From the NCBI RefSeq assembly GCF_006912135.1, contig NZ_VIRS01000026.1, positions 1-64,000 on the forward strand: DNA of 64,000 bases. Reading direction: 5' to 3'. The notes under the pieces were generated by a model. It saw only the letters and a program-made list of their open reading frames with translations. It had not been told where the DNA came from and made no database searches. Positions 42,531-51,756 of the stretch are shown piece after piece (positions within the stretch are counted from its first letter, which is position 1; each line of letters opens with the position of its first letter). This DNA is from Cryptosporangium phraense (lineage in GTDB: Bacteria; Actinomycetota; Actinomycetes; Mycobacteriales; Cryptosporangiaceae). A program made the translations under genes and the position numbers.

Positions 42531-42922
42531 TCCGCTCCTCAGCGTCAGTCGTCGCCGCCCGGGCGGGACGAGAAACAGCCAGAAGTGTGTGGGCGCCGCA
42601 CCACGACGAGCGGGCACTTAGTTCCGGCGATTCAGGGTCTGAGCGGCAGGTATACCGCGACCAGATGGGACGGAGCATAGCCAAGGAGGGGAAGAATTCG
42701 GCTAGCGATCGGGGAGTCTGTGGATGGATCCGTCCGAAGAGATGAGTAGGTGATCACGCTTCGCAGTTGCTGGTGACCATCGGTAACCGACTTCGGGCAT
42801 TAGTGCACGTCGGCGTGGAAAGGTGCCGTAGTCGGGACCGATTTACGGGTCAGGAAAAGGGCATTTTCCGTTATTGCGGGGATAGGAATCGCTCGACTCA
42901 TTAAATGCCCACATAAACGACG
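42531..42922. other. gene-free stretch between the LCP gene and tRNA-Ala
   Basis: No gene with a credible ribosome binding site was found. The last 150 bases are less GC-rich than the surroundings. A small hairpin GGAAAA/TTTTCC with a GGGCA loop lies at 42853-42869, and GGGCATT (42859) could alternatively pair with AATGCCC (42904). An RNA or a promoter region is possible; nothing firm can be said. Confidence 0.4.
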
Positions 42923-42951
42923 GAAGGCCAAGCGCGGTGCGCCTGGCCTTC
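42923..42951 (-). terminator. terminator downstream of tRNA-Ala
   Basis: GAAGGCCA (42923-42930) pairs with TGGCCTTC (42944-42951), continued after one mismatch by GCGC/GCGC. On the minus strand a moderately U-rich tail (GTCGTTTATG) follows. Confidence 0.8.
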
Positions 42952-42986
42952 GTTCGTGTCGTGCGGGGCTCATCACCCGCCTGCTG

Positions 42987-43059
42987 TGGAGACGAGGGGA
43001 ATCGAACCCCTAACCCCCGCCTTGCAAAGGCGGTGCTCTGCCAATTGAGCTACGTCCCC
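42987..43059 (-). tRNA. tRNA-Ala (TGC)
   Basis: 73 nt. Acceptor GGGGACG (5' end, 43053-43059) pairs with CGTCTCC with A as discriminator. D arm AGCTCAATTGGCAGAGC, anticodon loop TTTGCAA giving TGC, and T arm AGGGG-TTCGATT-CCCCT. No CCA is encoded. It lies downstream of gyrA, as is common in actinobacteria. Confidence 0.95.
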
Positions 43060-43106
43060 GAACTCGCCGGCGGCCTCGCAGCTGGCGAGCTACCTCAGAT
43101 GGATTC

Positions 43107-43235
43107 TCAGCGGTGGTCGGGCGCCGTCGTGGCCTCGTGCCACAACTCACGCTCGTCGCTGGCTTCCTTGAACTTCTTCGCAGCCACAACGGCGATGCCT
43201 GCGAGAACCGCAAGCACGAGCGCCTTCTTCAACAT
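43107..43235 (-). CDS. DLW-39 family protein
   Basis: A 42-residue membrane-associated protein. The N-terminal hydrophobic helix (MLKKALVLAVLAGIAVVAA) is followed by a charged stretch with KKFKEASDERELWHEATTAPDHR, the conserved DLW-39 signature. This small family lies next to gyrA and tRNAs across actinobacteria; its function is unknown. ATG 43235 has AAAGGGG upstream. Confidence 0.88.
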   Translation of the reverse strand: MLKKALVLAVLAGIAVVAAKKFKEASDERELWHEATTAPDHR

Positions 43236-43278
43236 GGAGAGTGCCCCTTTCCGATGTGCTGCGTTTTGGCTGCTGGGG

Positions 43279-43352
43279 TGGGGCTAGCTGGAATCGAACC
43301 AGCGACCTCATCGTTATCAGCGATGCGCTCTAACCGACTGAGCTATAGCCCC
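43279..43352 (-). tRNA. tRNA-Ile (GAT)
   Basis: 74 nt. Acceptor GGGGCTA (43346-43352) pairs with TAGCCCC. D arm AGCTCAGTCGGTTAGAGC, anticodon loop CTGATAA giving GAT, T arm GCTGG-TTCGATT-CCAGC. The encoded 3' end is A followed by CCC, not CCA. Confidence 0.95.
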
Positions 43353-43405
43353 GGACGCGAGACTGAACGTTACCCTACCGATCTGCCTCGCCCCAAACCG
43401 CATCC

Positions 43406-44734
43406 CTACTGGTTGCGCTCCGCGAGCGTCAGCTCGATGCCTCCGACGAGGTCGGCGCACACGTTGTAGATGAACGCACCGAGCGTGGCCAGCGCCGTGA
43501 AGAGGACCATGTTCACGGCCCCGAGCAGCGCGGACCCGCCGATGATCATCTTCGCGGTGATCGCCAGGTCGACGCCCTGGCTACCGTCCTGGCCCGCGGT
43601 GACCGTGCTGATCGTCTCGTTGAGGCTGTCCCACACGCCGAGCGCACCGAGCACCATGTACAGGATCGACGTGGCCACGATCGACGCGATGAAGAGCACC
43701 AGCGACACCGCGAACGAGAACTTCATCACCGACCACGGGTCGACCTTCTTCAGCTGCAGCCGGGCCCGGCGCGGACCGCGGCTGGCGGCCGCGGACACGG
43801 TCTGACGCGCGGAGCGCACGGCCTCGCCGACCTGGACCCGCGGCGGAGCAGCCCCACTCACCTGGGTGGGCTGGCCGGGCTGACCCAGCTGGCCGGGCTG
43901 GCCGGGAGCTCCGCCGGAGACCGGAGCGGTGCCGGCGGGCACCCCGACGTGCGCCGAGGCGGCGGGCGGGCCGCTGACCGCATGCGCGCTACCGACCGAG
44001 TGGGCGCTGCCGACCGAGTGGGCGGCCTGGGGGTTGACCGAGGTGGCGGCCGAGCGACCCGGGTCGCGATCGAACGACGGCATCGCGGACGTGGCCGCCG
44101 CGGGCGGCGCGGACGTGGGCGGCTTGACCGACGCCGTGCTGCGCGCCGAGACCGAAGAGACCCCGGACGCTCCGGACGTCCCGGACGTCGGCGCGGACGA
44201 CACCGGGGTGCCTCCGCTGACCGGCTTGCCGTAGGTCGTGCCGGTCGCTTTCTGGGCCGCGTTCTGAGCGCCGTTCTGGGCGCCGTTCGGCGAACCAGGG
44301 GTCGACGGCGCGGCGGAGCCGGCCGGGGTGCTCTTGGCGGCCGGCGGCTTGGCTTTCGCCGTCACCGTCGTGGGGGCGGCCGCGGGCTTCGGGGTGGTCT
44401 TGGCCGGCCCGGCTCCGCTGGGCTGGGAGGCCTGGGGGCGGTTGCCTGCGCCGTTCGCGCCGCTGGCTGGGCTCGGAGTCGGGCTCGGGGTCGGCTTCGG
44501 CGTGGCCGAGGCGTCCGGCTTGGCCGGCTGCTTGGGCGCAGCCGGCTTCGTCGACGTCGGGGCGGGGGCGGCGGGCGTCGTGGCGGCGCCGCTCCGGCTG
44601 GTGTCCCGGGGCGGCGTGCCCGAGCTTCCGACGGTGGCTCTCCCCACGGTGGCTTTACCCACCGCAGCGGACGCCCGGGCGGAGGCGCTCGAATTCTGAG
44701 CGCCAGGCCCGTCCGTGTTCTCGGAGTCAGTCAT
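43406..44734 (-). CDS. DUF3566 domain membrane protein
   Basis: A 442-residue protein. About 300 N-terminal residues are low-complexity Ser/Pro/Thr/Ala/Gly with short repeats (SVGSAHSVGSAHAV, GQPGQLGQPGQP). The conserved C-terminal domain (about 315-442) starts RARLQLKKVDPWSVMKFSF and has two or three membrane helices, then YNVCADLVGGIELTL. DUF3566 proteins sit downstream of gyrA throughout actinobacteria; some copies affect DNA gyrase expression or cell growth, but the role is unproven. Its ATG overlaps the gyrA stop by one base. Confidence 0.9.
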   Translation of the reverse strand: MTDSENTDGPGAQNSSASARASAAVGKATVGRATVGSSGTPPRDTSRSGAATTPAAPAPTSTKPAAPKQPAKPDASATPKPTPSPTPSPASGANGAGNRPQASQPSGAGPAKTTPKPAAAPTTVTAKAKPPAAKSTPAGSAAPSTPGSPNGAQNGAQNAAQKATGTTYGKPVSGGTPVSSAPTSGTSGASGVSSVSARSTASVKPPTSAPPAAATSAMPSFDRDPGRSAATSVNPQAAHSVGSAHSVGSAHAVSGPPAASAHVGVPAGTAPVSGGAPGQPGQLGQPGQPTQVSGAAPPRVQVGEAVRSARQTVSAAASRGPRRARLQLKKVDPWSVMKFSFAVSLVLFIASIVATSILYMVLGALGVWDSLNETISTVTAGQDGSQGVDLAITAKMIIGGSALLGAVNMVLFTALATLGAFIYNVCADLVGGIELTLAERNQ

Positions 44735-47217
44735 CAGCCGTCCTGTCCGTCAGGTTCGTCCTCGTTGCGCGCGATCGCCACCAGTGTCACCCCGGCCGGG
44801 AGCTCCATGAGCTTGACCCCCATCGTGTTCCGGTCACGAGTTCGGCGAACCTGCCGCACCGGTGTCCGGATCACGCCGCCGTTGGACGTGATGGCGAAGA
44901 GCTCATCATCGGTGGTCACCGCAAGTGCCGCGATGAGCCGTCCCCGCTTGGACACGATCCTGGCAGTGACGACCCCCTTACCACCACGACCTTGGACCGG
45001 ATACTCCTCGATCGGCGTCCGCTTGGCGAAGCCGCCCTCGGTCGCGACCAGCACGTCCATGCCCTCGCGGGCCACGTGCATCGAGAGCAATTCGTCCTCG
45101 CCGCTGAATCGCATGCCGATGACGCCCGAGGTCGCGCGCCCCATCGGGCGCAGCGTCTCGTCGTCGGCCTTGAAGCAGATGGCCTGGGCCTGCTTGCTGA
45201 TCAGCAGCAGGTTGTCGTCCTCGTTGATCAGCTCGGCGCCGACCAGCTCGTCGCCGTCGCGCAGGTTGATCGCGATGACGCCGCCCTGCCGGTTCGAGTC
45301 GAACTCGGTGAGCTTGGTCTTCTTCACCAGGCCGTTGCGGGTCGCCAGCACCAGGTGCGGGGCGTCCTCGTAGGTCCGGATCTCGATGACCTCGGCGATC
45401 TGCTCGTCGGGCTGGAACGCGAGCAGGTTCGCGACGTGCTGGCCGCGGGCCGTCCGGGTCGCCTCGGGCAGCTCGTACGCCTTCACCCGGTAGACCCGGC
45501 CCTTGTTCGTGAAGAACAGGATCCAGTCGTGCGTCGAGCAGACGAAGAAGTGCGCGACGATGTCGTCCTGCTTGAGCGCGGCGCCCTGCACGCCCTTGCC
45601 GCCGCGGCGCTGCGACCGGTACAGGTCGACCTTCGTGCGCTTGGCGTAGCCGGTGCGGGTGATCGTGACGACCACCGGCTCCTCGGCGATGAGGTCTTCC
45701 ATCGAGACGTCGCCGTCGAACGGCAGGATCGTCGTCCGCCGGTCGTCGCCGTACTTCTCGACGATCGCCGCGAGCTCCTCGCCGATGATCTGGCGCTGGC
45801 GCTCGTCGCTGGCGAGGATCGCCTCGAGTTCGGCGATGTCCTCCATGATCTGGTTGTACTCGTCGATGATCTTCTGGCGCTCGAGAGCGGCCAGGCGGCG
45901 CAGCTGCATGTCGAGGATCGCGGTGGCCTGCAGCTCGTCGATCTCGAGCAGCTGCATCAGGCCGGTGCGGGCGATCTCGACCGTCTCCGACGCCCGGATC
46001 AGCGCGATTACCTCGTCCAGCGCGTCCAGCGCCTTGAGGTAACCACGCAGGATGTGGGCCCGCTCCTCCTTCTTGCGGAGGCGGTAGCGGGTACGCCGGA
46101 CGATGACCTCGACCTGGTGCGCGACGTAATACCGCAGCATCTGGGCGATGTTCAGCGTCCGCGGGACGCCGTCGACGATCGCCAGCATGTTGACGCCGAA
46201 CGAGTCCTGGAGCTGGGTGTGCTTGTACAGGTTGTTCAGCACGACCTTGGCGACCGCGTCCCGCTTGAGGACGAGCACCAGGCGCTGACCGGTGCGGCCG
46301 GAGGACTCGTCGCGGATGTCGGCGATGCCGGCGAGCTTGCCCTCCTTGACCAGCTCGGCGATGCGCTCGGCCAGGTTGTCGGGGTTCACCTGGTAGGGCA
46401 GCTCGGTGACGACCAGCATCTGGCGGCCGCGGCGGTCTTCCTCGACCTCGACGACCGAGCGCATGCGGACCGAGCCGCGGCCGGTGCGGTAGGCGTCGTT
46501 GATGCCCTCGGAGCCGACGATCAACGCCCCGGTCGGGAAGTCCGGACCCTTGATCCGGGACATCGCCGCGACGATCGTCTCTTCCTCGGACGCCTCGGGG
46601 TTGTCGAGGCACCACTGGACGCCGGACGCGACCTCGCGCAGGTTGTGCGGCGGGATGTTCGTCGCCATCCCGACCGCGATACCGGCCGAGCCGTTGACCA
46701 GCAGGTTCGGGAACCGCGAGGGCAGGATCGCGGGCTCGGTGGCCCGGCCGTCGTAGTTCGGGACCATGTCGACGGTGTCTTCGTCGATGTCCCGGACCAT
46801 CTCCATGGCCAGCGGGTCGAGCCGGCACTCGGTGTACCGCATGGCCGCGGCCGGGTCGTTGCCCGGCGAGCCGAAGTTGCCGTTGCCGTCGATCAGCGGA
46901 TAGCGCAGCGACCAGGGCTGCGCCATCCGGACGAGCGTGTCGTAGATCGAGGAGTCACCGTGGGGGTGGTACTGCCCCATGACGTCGCCGACGACCCGGG
47001 AGCACTTCACGTACCCCCGGTCGGGCCGGTAGCCGCCGTCGTACATGCCGTACAGGACCTTGCGGTGCACGGGCTTCAGGCCGTCCCGCACGTCCGGCAG
47101 CGCGCGGCCGACGATGACGCTCATCGCGTAGTCGAGGTAGCTGCGCTGCATCTCCACTTCGAGCCCGACGGGCTCGACGCGGTCGCCGGATGGTGGCGGG
47201 GTCGTCGTCTCGGTCAC
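44734..47217 (-). CDS. gyrA: DNA gyrase subunit A
   Basis: Type II topoisomerase subunit that cuts and religates DNA, introducing negative supercoils with GyrB. The 827 residues contain the catalytic Tyr128 in AMRYTECR, the resistance-determining region [12 protein letters not shown] (Ser89, Asp93, the susceptible-type residues), and C-terminal GyrA beta-pinwheel repeats including the basic GyrA-box QRRGGKG. The start follows AAGGCAG on the minus strand. It is 148 bases downstream of gyrB with DnaA-type boxes in the gap. Confidence 0.97.
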   Translation of the reverse strand: MTETTTPPPSGDRVEPVGLEVEMQRSYLDYAMSVIVGRALPDVRDGLKPVHRKVLYGMYDGGYRPDRGYVKCSRVVGDVMGQYHPHGDSSIYDTLVRMAQPWSLRYPLIDGNGNFGSPGNDPAAAMRYTECRLDPLAMEMVRDIDEDTVDMVPNYDGRATEPAILPSRFPNLLVNGSAGIAVGMATNIPPHNLREVASGVQWCLDNPEASEEETIVAAMSRIKGPDFPTGALIVGSEGINDAYRTGRGSVRMRSVVEVEEDRRGRQMLVVTELPYQVNPDNLAERIAELVKEGKLAGIADIRDESSGRTGQRLVLVLKRDAVAKVVLNNLYKHTQLQDSFGVNMLAIVDGVPRTLNIAQMLRYYVAHQVEVIVRRTRYRLRKKEERAHILRGYLKALDALDEVIALIRASETVEIARTGLMQLLEIDELQATAILDMQLRRLAALERQKIIDEYNQIMEDIAELEAILASDERQRQIIGEELAAIVEKYGDDRRTTILPFDGDVSMEDLIAEEPVVVTITRTGYAKRTKVDLYRSQRRGGKGVQGAALKQDDIVAHFFVCSTHDWILFFTNKGRVYRVKAYELPEATRTARGQHVANLLAFQPDEQIAEVIEIRTYEDAPHLVLATRNGLVKKTKLTEFDSNRQGGVIAINLRDGDELVGAELINEDDNLLLISKQAQAICFKADDETLRPMGRATSGVIGMRFSGEDELLSMHVAREGMDVLVATEGGFAKRTPIEEYPVQGRGGKGVVTARIVSKRGRLIAALAVTTDDELFAITSNGGVIRTPVRQVRRTRDRNTMGVKLMELPAGVTLVAIARNEDEPDGQDG

Positions 47218-47283
47218 GAACTGCCTTCCGGTGTGGATATCGCTCCCGCGGAGGGGATTTTTGTACGATATGCCGTTTTAAGA

Positions 47284-47313
47284 TGTGGATAAGGCTGTGA
47301 TCAGTGTGGACAA
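47284..47313. promoter_or_regulatory. two perfect DnaA boxes between gyrB and gyrA
   Basis: TGTGGATAA (47284-47292) and TGTGGACAA (47305-47313) match the classical and Streptomyces-type DnaA box respectively, in the same orientation, 12 bases apart, 67 bases before the gyrA start. Confidence 0.7.
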
Positions 47314-47365
47314 CTCCTGGACGGCGCTGTGGTGCCGGTAACCAGCGTTTCCACGCGGCAAACGT

Positions 47366-49321
47366 TTAGATGTCCAAGAAGCGGACATCCTTCGCGTTCT
47401 GCTGGATGAACGAGCGCCGGGCTTCGACGTCCTCACCCATCAGCACGCTGAACAGCTCGTCGGCCACGGCCGCGTCGTCGAGCGTGACCTGCAGCAACGT
47501 CCGCGTGGCGGGGTTCATCGTGGTTTCCCACAGCTCGGGGTAGTTCATCTCGCCGAGACCCTTGAACCGCTGGATGTCGTCGGGCTTCGCCTTGGGGTTC
47601 TTCTCCTGGCGGAGGCGGATCAGACCGTCGCGCTCGCGGTCGGAGAACGCGTACTGGGCGTCGTCGCCCTTCTTGTTCCACTTGATCTTGTACAGCGGCG
47701 GCTGCGCCAGGTAGACGTGGCCGAGCTCGACCAGCGGCTTCATGAAGCGGAACAGCAGCGTCAGCAGCAGCGTGCGGATGTGCTGGCCGTCGACGTCGGC
47801 GTCGGCCATCAGCACGATCTTGTGGTAGCGCAGCTTCTCGATGTCGAACTCGTCGTGGATGCCGGTGCCCAGCGCGGTGATCAGCGACTGGACCTCGTTG
47901 TTCTTGAGCACCCGGTCGATGCGGGCCTTCTCGACGTTGAGGATCTTGCCGCGGATCGGGAGGATCGCCTGGAACTTCGGGTCCCGCCCCTGCTTGGCCG
48001 AGCCGCCGGCCGAGTCACCCTCGACGATGTAGAGCTCGCACTCGCGCGGGTCGGACGACTGGCAGTCGGACAGCTTGCCCGGCATCGCGTTCGAGTCGAG
48101 CGCGCTCTTCCGCCGGGCCAGCTTGCGGGCCTGCTGAGCCGCGATGCGGGCCCGGGAGGCCGCGGACGCCTTGGTGATGATCGAGCGGGCCTCGCTGGGG
48201 TTGCGCTCGAACCAGTCGTTGAGCCACTCGTTGCAGATCTTCTGGACGAACGACTTCACCTCGGTGTTGCCGAGCTTGGTCTTCGTCTGGCCCTCGAACT
48301 GCGGATCGGCGATCTTGACGCTGATGATCGCGGCCAGGCCCTCGCGGATGTCGTCGCCGGTGAGGTTGTCGTCGTTGCCGCGGAGAAGCTTCTTCTCCTT
48401 GGCGTACCGGTTGACGATGCTGGTCAGCGACGTGCGGAAACCCTCGTCGTGGGTGCCGCCCTCGTGCGTGTTGATCGTGTTCGCGAACGAGTGGATCGAC
48501 TCGCGGTAGCTCTCGTTCCACTGCATCGCGACCTCGACGGCGAGGCCCTGGCTCTCGCCGGCGAACTCGATGACGCTCTTGTGGATCGGCGTGTTCTTCT
48601 CGTTGAGGAACCGCACGTAGTCGGCGATGCCGCCCTTGTACTGGTACGTGTACTCGCGGGGCTTGTCGCCGCGGTCTTCGTCGGGGTTCCGCTCGTCGCG
48701 CAGGATCAGCGTCAGGCCCCGGTTGAGGAACGCCATCTCCTGCATGCGACGGCGGATCGTCTCGAGGTTGTAGACCGTGGTCTCGAAGATCGTCGGGTCG
48801 GCCCAGAACGTGATCGAGGTGCCGTGCTCGCTGGTGGCACCGCGCTTCTCGAGCTTCGCGGCCGGCTGCGTGTTCTCGTACGGCTGGTACCAGACGAAGC
48901 CCTCGGTCTTGATCTCGACCTCGAGCTTGTGCGACAGCGCGTTCACGACCGAGACCCCGACGCCGTGCAGACCACCGGAGACCGCGTAGGACTTGCCGTC
49001 GAACTTGCCGCCCGCGTGGAGGACGGTCAGGACGACCTCGACGGCCGGGCGCTTCTCGACCGGGTGCATGCCCACCGGGATGCCACGGCCGTTGTCGACG
49101 ACGCGAACTCCGCCGTCGTCGAGCAGCGTCACCTGGACGGTGTCGCAGTAGCCGGCCAGTGCCTCGTCGACCGCGTTGTCCACGACCTCCCACACCATGT
49201 GGTGGAGACCGCGCTCACCGGTGGAACCGATGTACATACCTGGACGCTTGCGGACCGCTTCGAGACCTTCGAGAACAGTGATGGAGCTGGCGTCGTAGCC
49301 GGACTTCTTCTTTTCTGACAC
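47366..49321 (-). CDS. gyrB: DNA gyrase subunit B
   Basis: ATPase subunit of gyrase, 651 residues from GTG 49321 ([31 protein letters not shown]). GHKL ATP-binding motifs are [24 protein letters not shown] and [15 protein letters not shown]. The Toprim domain has EGDSAGGSA and [14 protein letters not shown], with the C-terminal Zn-like [11 protein letters not shown] tail. The frame extends to 49381 without conserved sequence. The spacing to the upstream hypothetical gene pair is 171 bases. Confidence 0.97.
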   Translation of the reverse strand: MSEKKKSGYDASSITVLEGLEAVRKRPGMYIGSTGERGLHHMVWEVVDNAVDEALAGYCDTVQVTLLDDGGVRVVDNGRGIPVGMHPVEKRPAVEVVLTVLHAGGKFDGKSYAVSGGLHGVGVSVVNALSHKLEVEIKTEGFVWYQPYENTQPAAKLEKRGATSEHGTSITFWADPTIFETTVYNLETIRRRMQEMAFLNRGLTLILRDERNPDEDRGDKPREYTYQYKGGIADYVRFLNEKNTPIHKSVIEFAGESQGLAVEVAMQWNESYRESIHSFANTINTHEGGTHDEGFRTSLTSIVNRYAKEKKLLRGNDDNLTGDDIREGLAAIISVKIADPQFEGQTKTKLGNTEVKSFVQKICNEWLNDWFERNPSEARSIITKASAASRARIAAQQARKLARRKSALDSNAMPGKLSDCQSSDPRECELYIVEGDSAGGSAKQGRDPKFQAILPIRGKILNVEKARIDRVLKNNEVQSLITALGTGIHDEFDIEKLRYHKIVLMADADVDGQHIRTLLLTLLFRFMKPLVELGHVYLAQPPLYKIKWNKKGDDAQYAFSDRERDGLIRLRQEKNPKAKPDDIQRFKGLGEMNYPELWETTMNPATRTLLQVTLDDAAVADELFSVLMGEDVEARRSFIQQNAKDVRFLDI

Positions 49322-49492
49322 GGACTGGCCTCGGCTGCTCTCTCCACCGGCGGTCCGGCGGCGTCGGGCGCGGCATGGCAAGCGTGACGCGCGCGGGGTA
49401 CCAGCCCAGTCTAGCCGTCTCGTCCGACAGGAAGTCGCAGCGGCGCGGCCTGTGGGCGAGCTGACGCGATCGACCCCCGTCCGCGTGGGTAC

Positions 49493-50071
49493 CTACTGGG
49501 GCTGCGTACCGACTTCGTACGACCGATTTCCCGGCGCGAAGTGTGCGGCTGTGGTAGTCGGATAACGACCGTACCGTGGCCGGGCCAGCGGGCCCGAATC
49601 GTGCGGCTCCGGGGGCATTTCCCGGGTCGGATACGCAGGCCGGGCGGGGTTTCCGGTCTCCGGGGGCGGCTCGGACGCCGGCGGCGCGGAGTCGGTGGTG
49701 GACTCGCCGGGCTGGTAGGGCTCGCCGGCCGGGGCTTCGCCGGTCGTCGCTCCGGACAGGCCGGTCGCCAGCCGGGACGCGAACGTCCGCAGCAGGGTGG
49801 CGGTCTCGGTGAGCGGACCGACGGCCTTCTTGGCGCCTTCGGCGGCGGCCGCAAGGTTGGCCCCCACCTCCGCCGGCACCACCGGCTTCGGACCGACCAC
49901 CTGCTCCCCGTCGGCGGTCTGCGTCACCGGCGCGTCGAAGTCGAGGCTCTGCACGGTGGACGCGGCTTCGCGGAGTTGCTGCGCCGCTTGCACCACCGGC
50001 GCGCGGTGCTGGTTGACCTGGTCGGCGAGCGACCGGAGCTCACTCGCGAGCGACTCCAACTTAGAGGCCAT
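49493..50071 (-). CDS. conserved coiled-coil protein, unknown function
   Basis: A 192-residue protein starting at ATG 50071 with GGAGG 8 bases upstream. Residues 1-45 form an amphipathic helix with LESLASELRSLADQVNQHRAPVVQAAQQLREAAS (heptad-like), and another helix lies at about 75-110. The C-terminal 80 residues are Pro/Glu/Thr-rich and disordered-looking. No membrane segment. The second half of the 50156-50416 pair; the two may form one complex. Function unknown. Confidence 0.65.
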   Translation of the reverse strand: MASKLESLASELRSLADQVNQHRAPVVQAAQQLREAASTVQSLDFDAPVTQTADGEQVVGPKPVVPAEVGANLAAAAEGAKKAVGPLTETATLLRTFASRLATGLSGATTGEAPAGEPYQPGESTTDSAPPASEPPPETGNPARPAYPTREMPPEPHDSGPLARPRYGRYPTTTAAHFAPGNRSYEVGTQPQ

Positions 50072-50155
50072 CGATTTGCCTCCAGCGACCATCGGTACCG
50101 GTACGCGTGCTCTGCGTATCCATACTTCCACTGCTCGCGCGGTCGGACGGATGAA

Positions 50156-50416
50156 TCAAACGGAGCTCGCGAATTCACGTCCCCTGGTGACCGCGGACCG
50201 CATCGAGTCGATCGAGCGTTGCAGCTCGGTGAGGTTCGCCAGCAGCTGCTCGAGCACTCTGCGGTCGTCCTGGGTCGCCGAGCCGCCGATCGCGGCTTCG
50301 ACCTGCGCCACCGCCTGCTGAACCTTGTTCTTCAGCGTCGAGAGGCTCGCGGTCTGCCGGTCGACGCGGTTGAGCCGGTCGAGGAGCAGCTGCTTCGAGA
50401 CGGCCGAGGTAGCCAT
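50156..50416 (-). CDS. small coiled-coil protein, unknown function
   Basis: An 86-residue protein, almost entirely helical and heptad-like (LNRVDRQTASLSTLKNKVQQAVAQVEAAI; RRVLEQLLANLTELQRSIDSM). It is 84 bases upstream of the 192-residue coiled-coil gene and on the same strand, so the two are probably one transcript. WXG100 proteins have a similar size, but I see no WXG motif. Function unknown. Confidence 0.65.
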   Translation of the reverse strand: MATSAVSKQLLLDRLNRVDRQTASLSTLKNKVQQAVAQVEAAIGGSATQDDRRVLEQLLANLTELQRSIDSMRSAVTRGREFASSV

Positions 50417-50512
50417 GGCCGATCACTTTAGCGGTACCGCGAGCGTCCGAGTTCGACGGTGAAGCGCACGGGAACGCTGTGCCGATTGAGAATGCTGATG
50501 CAGAGGCGATCC

Positions 50513-50601
50513 ACATTGATCTATGTAGATCGGGTTGTATCCACATATCCACAACCGGCCTGTGGATAACTTCGTGCAGGCTGATCTATGTTGATCAACA
50601 T
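50513..50601. promoter_or_regulatory. TTGATCAA-type palindromes with DnaA-box-like inverted repeats (region 1)
   Basis: Contains ACATTGATCTATGT (50513-50526), the perfect palindrome ATGTTGATCAACAT (50588-50601), and TGATCTATGTAGATC (50517) repeated as TGATCTATGTTGATC (50582). Between them are ATCCACATATCCACAA (50539-50554) and CCTGTGGATA (50559-50568), an inverted arrangement of DnaA-box-like sites. It lies 64-152 bases upstream of the FAD oxidoreductase start. Confidence 0.65.
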
Positions 50602-50664
50602 GGATGGGCGAATGTACAGGCGCCGGTAACTGGCGCTAGCCGCGTGACCTGTGACGATGGGGGT

Positions 50665-51621
50665 ATGGCGGCTGACGTGCAGATCATCGGCGCCGGGATC
50701 GCAGGGCTCGCGTGTGCGCGCGCCCTGGCGAGCGCCGGCCACCAGGTAGTCGTTCGGGAACGTGCGGACTCGATCGGGGGCCGGCTGGCCACCCGTGAGC
50801 TCGGCGGCCGGCCGGTGGACCTCGGTGCGTCGTATCTGACGTGCCGGGACCAGGCGTTCCGCACGGTGGTCGACGACTGGGTGCGGCGTGGCCTCGCCCA
50901 CCCGTGGACCAGCGCGTTCACCGTCCACAACGAGCTCGGGTTCAGCACGAGCGAGGACGGGCCGGTGCGCTACGGCACCAGCCGGGGGCTGGCCGCGCTG
51001 GTCGAGGATCTAGCGACCGGCATCCCGGTGCGGCTCGGCGACCCCGTTGCCGAGGTCGGCCCCGGCCCGGTGGTCGACGGCGTCGAGGTGGACGGCGTCG
51101 TGCTGGCGATGCCCGACCCGGAGGCGCTCGCCCTGCTCGACCCGGCCTGCGAGGCCGAGCGGGCGGCGGTGAATTCGGCCTGGTCACCGGTGATCGCGGT
51201 CGCGTCCGCATGGCCTCGTCGCACGTGGGACGTCGAGGGCGTGTTCGTGCACGGCGACCCGGTACTCGACTGGATCGCCGACGACGGCAGGCGCCGGGCC
51301 GACTCGGCGCCGGTCCTGGTCGCCCACAGCACCGCCGAGTTCGCCGCCGAGCACCTGGACGAGGTCGCGAAGGACGCCGAGGAGGTCGTCAACCGGATGG
51401 TCGACGCCGTCCGGACGATCCTCGACATCGACGAGGTTCCGAGCTGGACATTCGCCCAGGCCTGGCCGCACGCCCGGCCGCTGGCCCCGCGGGCGACGCC
51501 GTTCTTCCTGGGCGACGGAGGCATCTCGATGTGCGGTGACGCATGGGGGTCGCCGCGCGTCGAGAACGCCTGGCTCTCCGGGCACAAACTCGGCCTGGAG
51601 CTGGCCCGCCGCCTCTCCTGA
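50665..51621 (+). CDS. FAD-dependent amine-oxidase/renalase-like oxidoreductase
   Basis: A 318-residue flavoprotein. The N-terminal Rossmann FAD motif IIGAGIAGLACARALASAGHQVVVRE (GxGxxG) is followed by GGRLATRELGGRPVDLGASYLT, typical of the NAD(P)/FAD renalase-like group, and the C-terminal GDGGISMCGDAWGSPRVENAWLSGHKLG is the second FAD-binding motif. The substrate is unknown; renalases oxidise dihydronicotinamide species. It starts at ATG 50665. Matching regulatory blocks lie before this gene and before the next (51757). Confidence 0.82.
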   Translation: MAADVQIIGAGIAGLACARALASAGHQVVVRERADSIGGRLATRELGGRPVDLGASYLTCRDQAFRTVVDDWVRRGLAHPWTSAFTVHNELGFSTSEDGPVRYGTSRGLAALVEDLATGIPVRLGDPVAEVGPGPVVDGVEVDGVVLAMPDPEALALLDPACEAERAAVNSAWSPVIAVASAWPRRTWDVEGVFVHGDPVLDWIADDGRRRADSAPVLVAHSTAEFAAEHLDEVAKDAEEVVNRMVDAVRTILDIDEVPSWTFAQAWPHARPLAPRATPFFLGDGGISMCGDAWGSPRVENAWLSGHKLGLELARRLS

Positions 51622-51645
51622 GCACCTCTCGACCTGGGTCGATCG

Positions 51646-51724
51646 ATATTGATCCACATATCCACAAGACACCTGTGGATACCGTCAGCCCGCAGAGACG
51701 TCGCATCGATACATTGATCAATGT
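51646..51724. promoter_or_regulatory. TTGATCAA-type palindromes with DnaA-box-like inverted repeats (region 2)
   Basis: Contains ATATTGATCCACAT (51646-51659) and the perfect palindrome ACATTGATCAATGT (51711-51724). Between lie ATCCACATATCCACAA (51652-51667) and CCTGTGGATA (51672-51681), with exactly the 16+4+10 layout seen at 50539-50568. It is 33-111 bases upstream of the HTH-citrate synthase gene. Confidence 0.65.
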
Positions 51725-51756
51725 GGCCGAGCGCGGGCGAGACGGGGAGGTGAGGG

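Noticed and set aside
44734-47217. Quinolone-resistance substitution in gyrA
   Set aside because: The resistance-determining residues read Ser89 and Asp93, the usual susceptible type.
44992-47292. A 766-codon plus-strand frame opposite gyrA, and similar long frames opposite gyrB, pknB and others
   Set aside because: Same explanation: shadows of real genes on the opposite strand, with no conserved motifs or ribosome binding sites.
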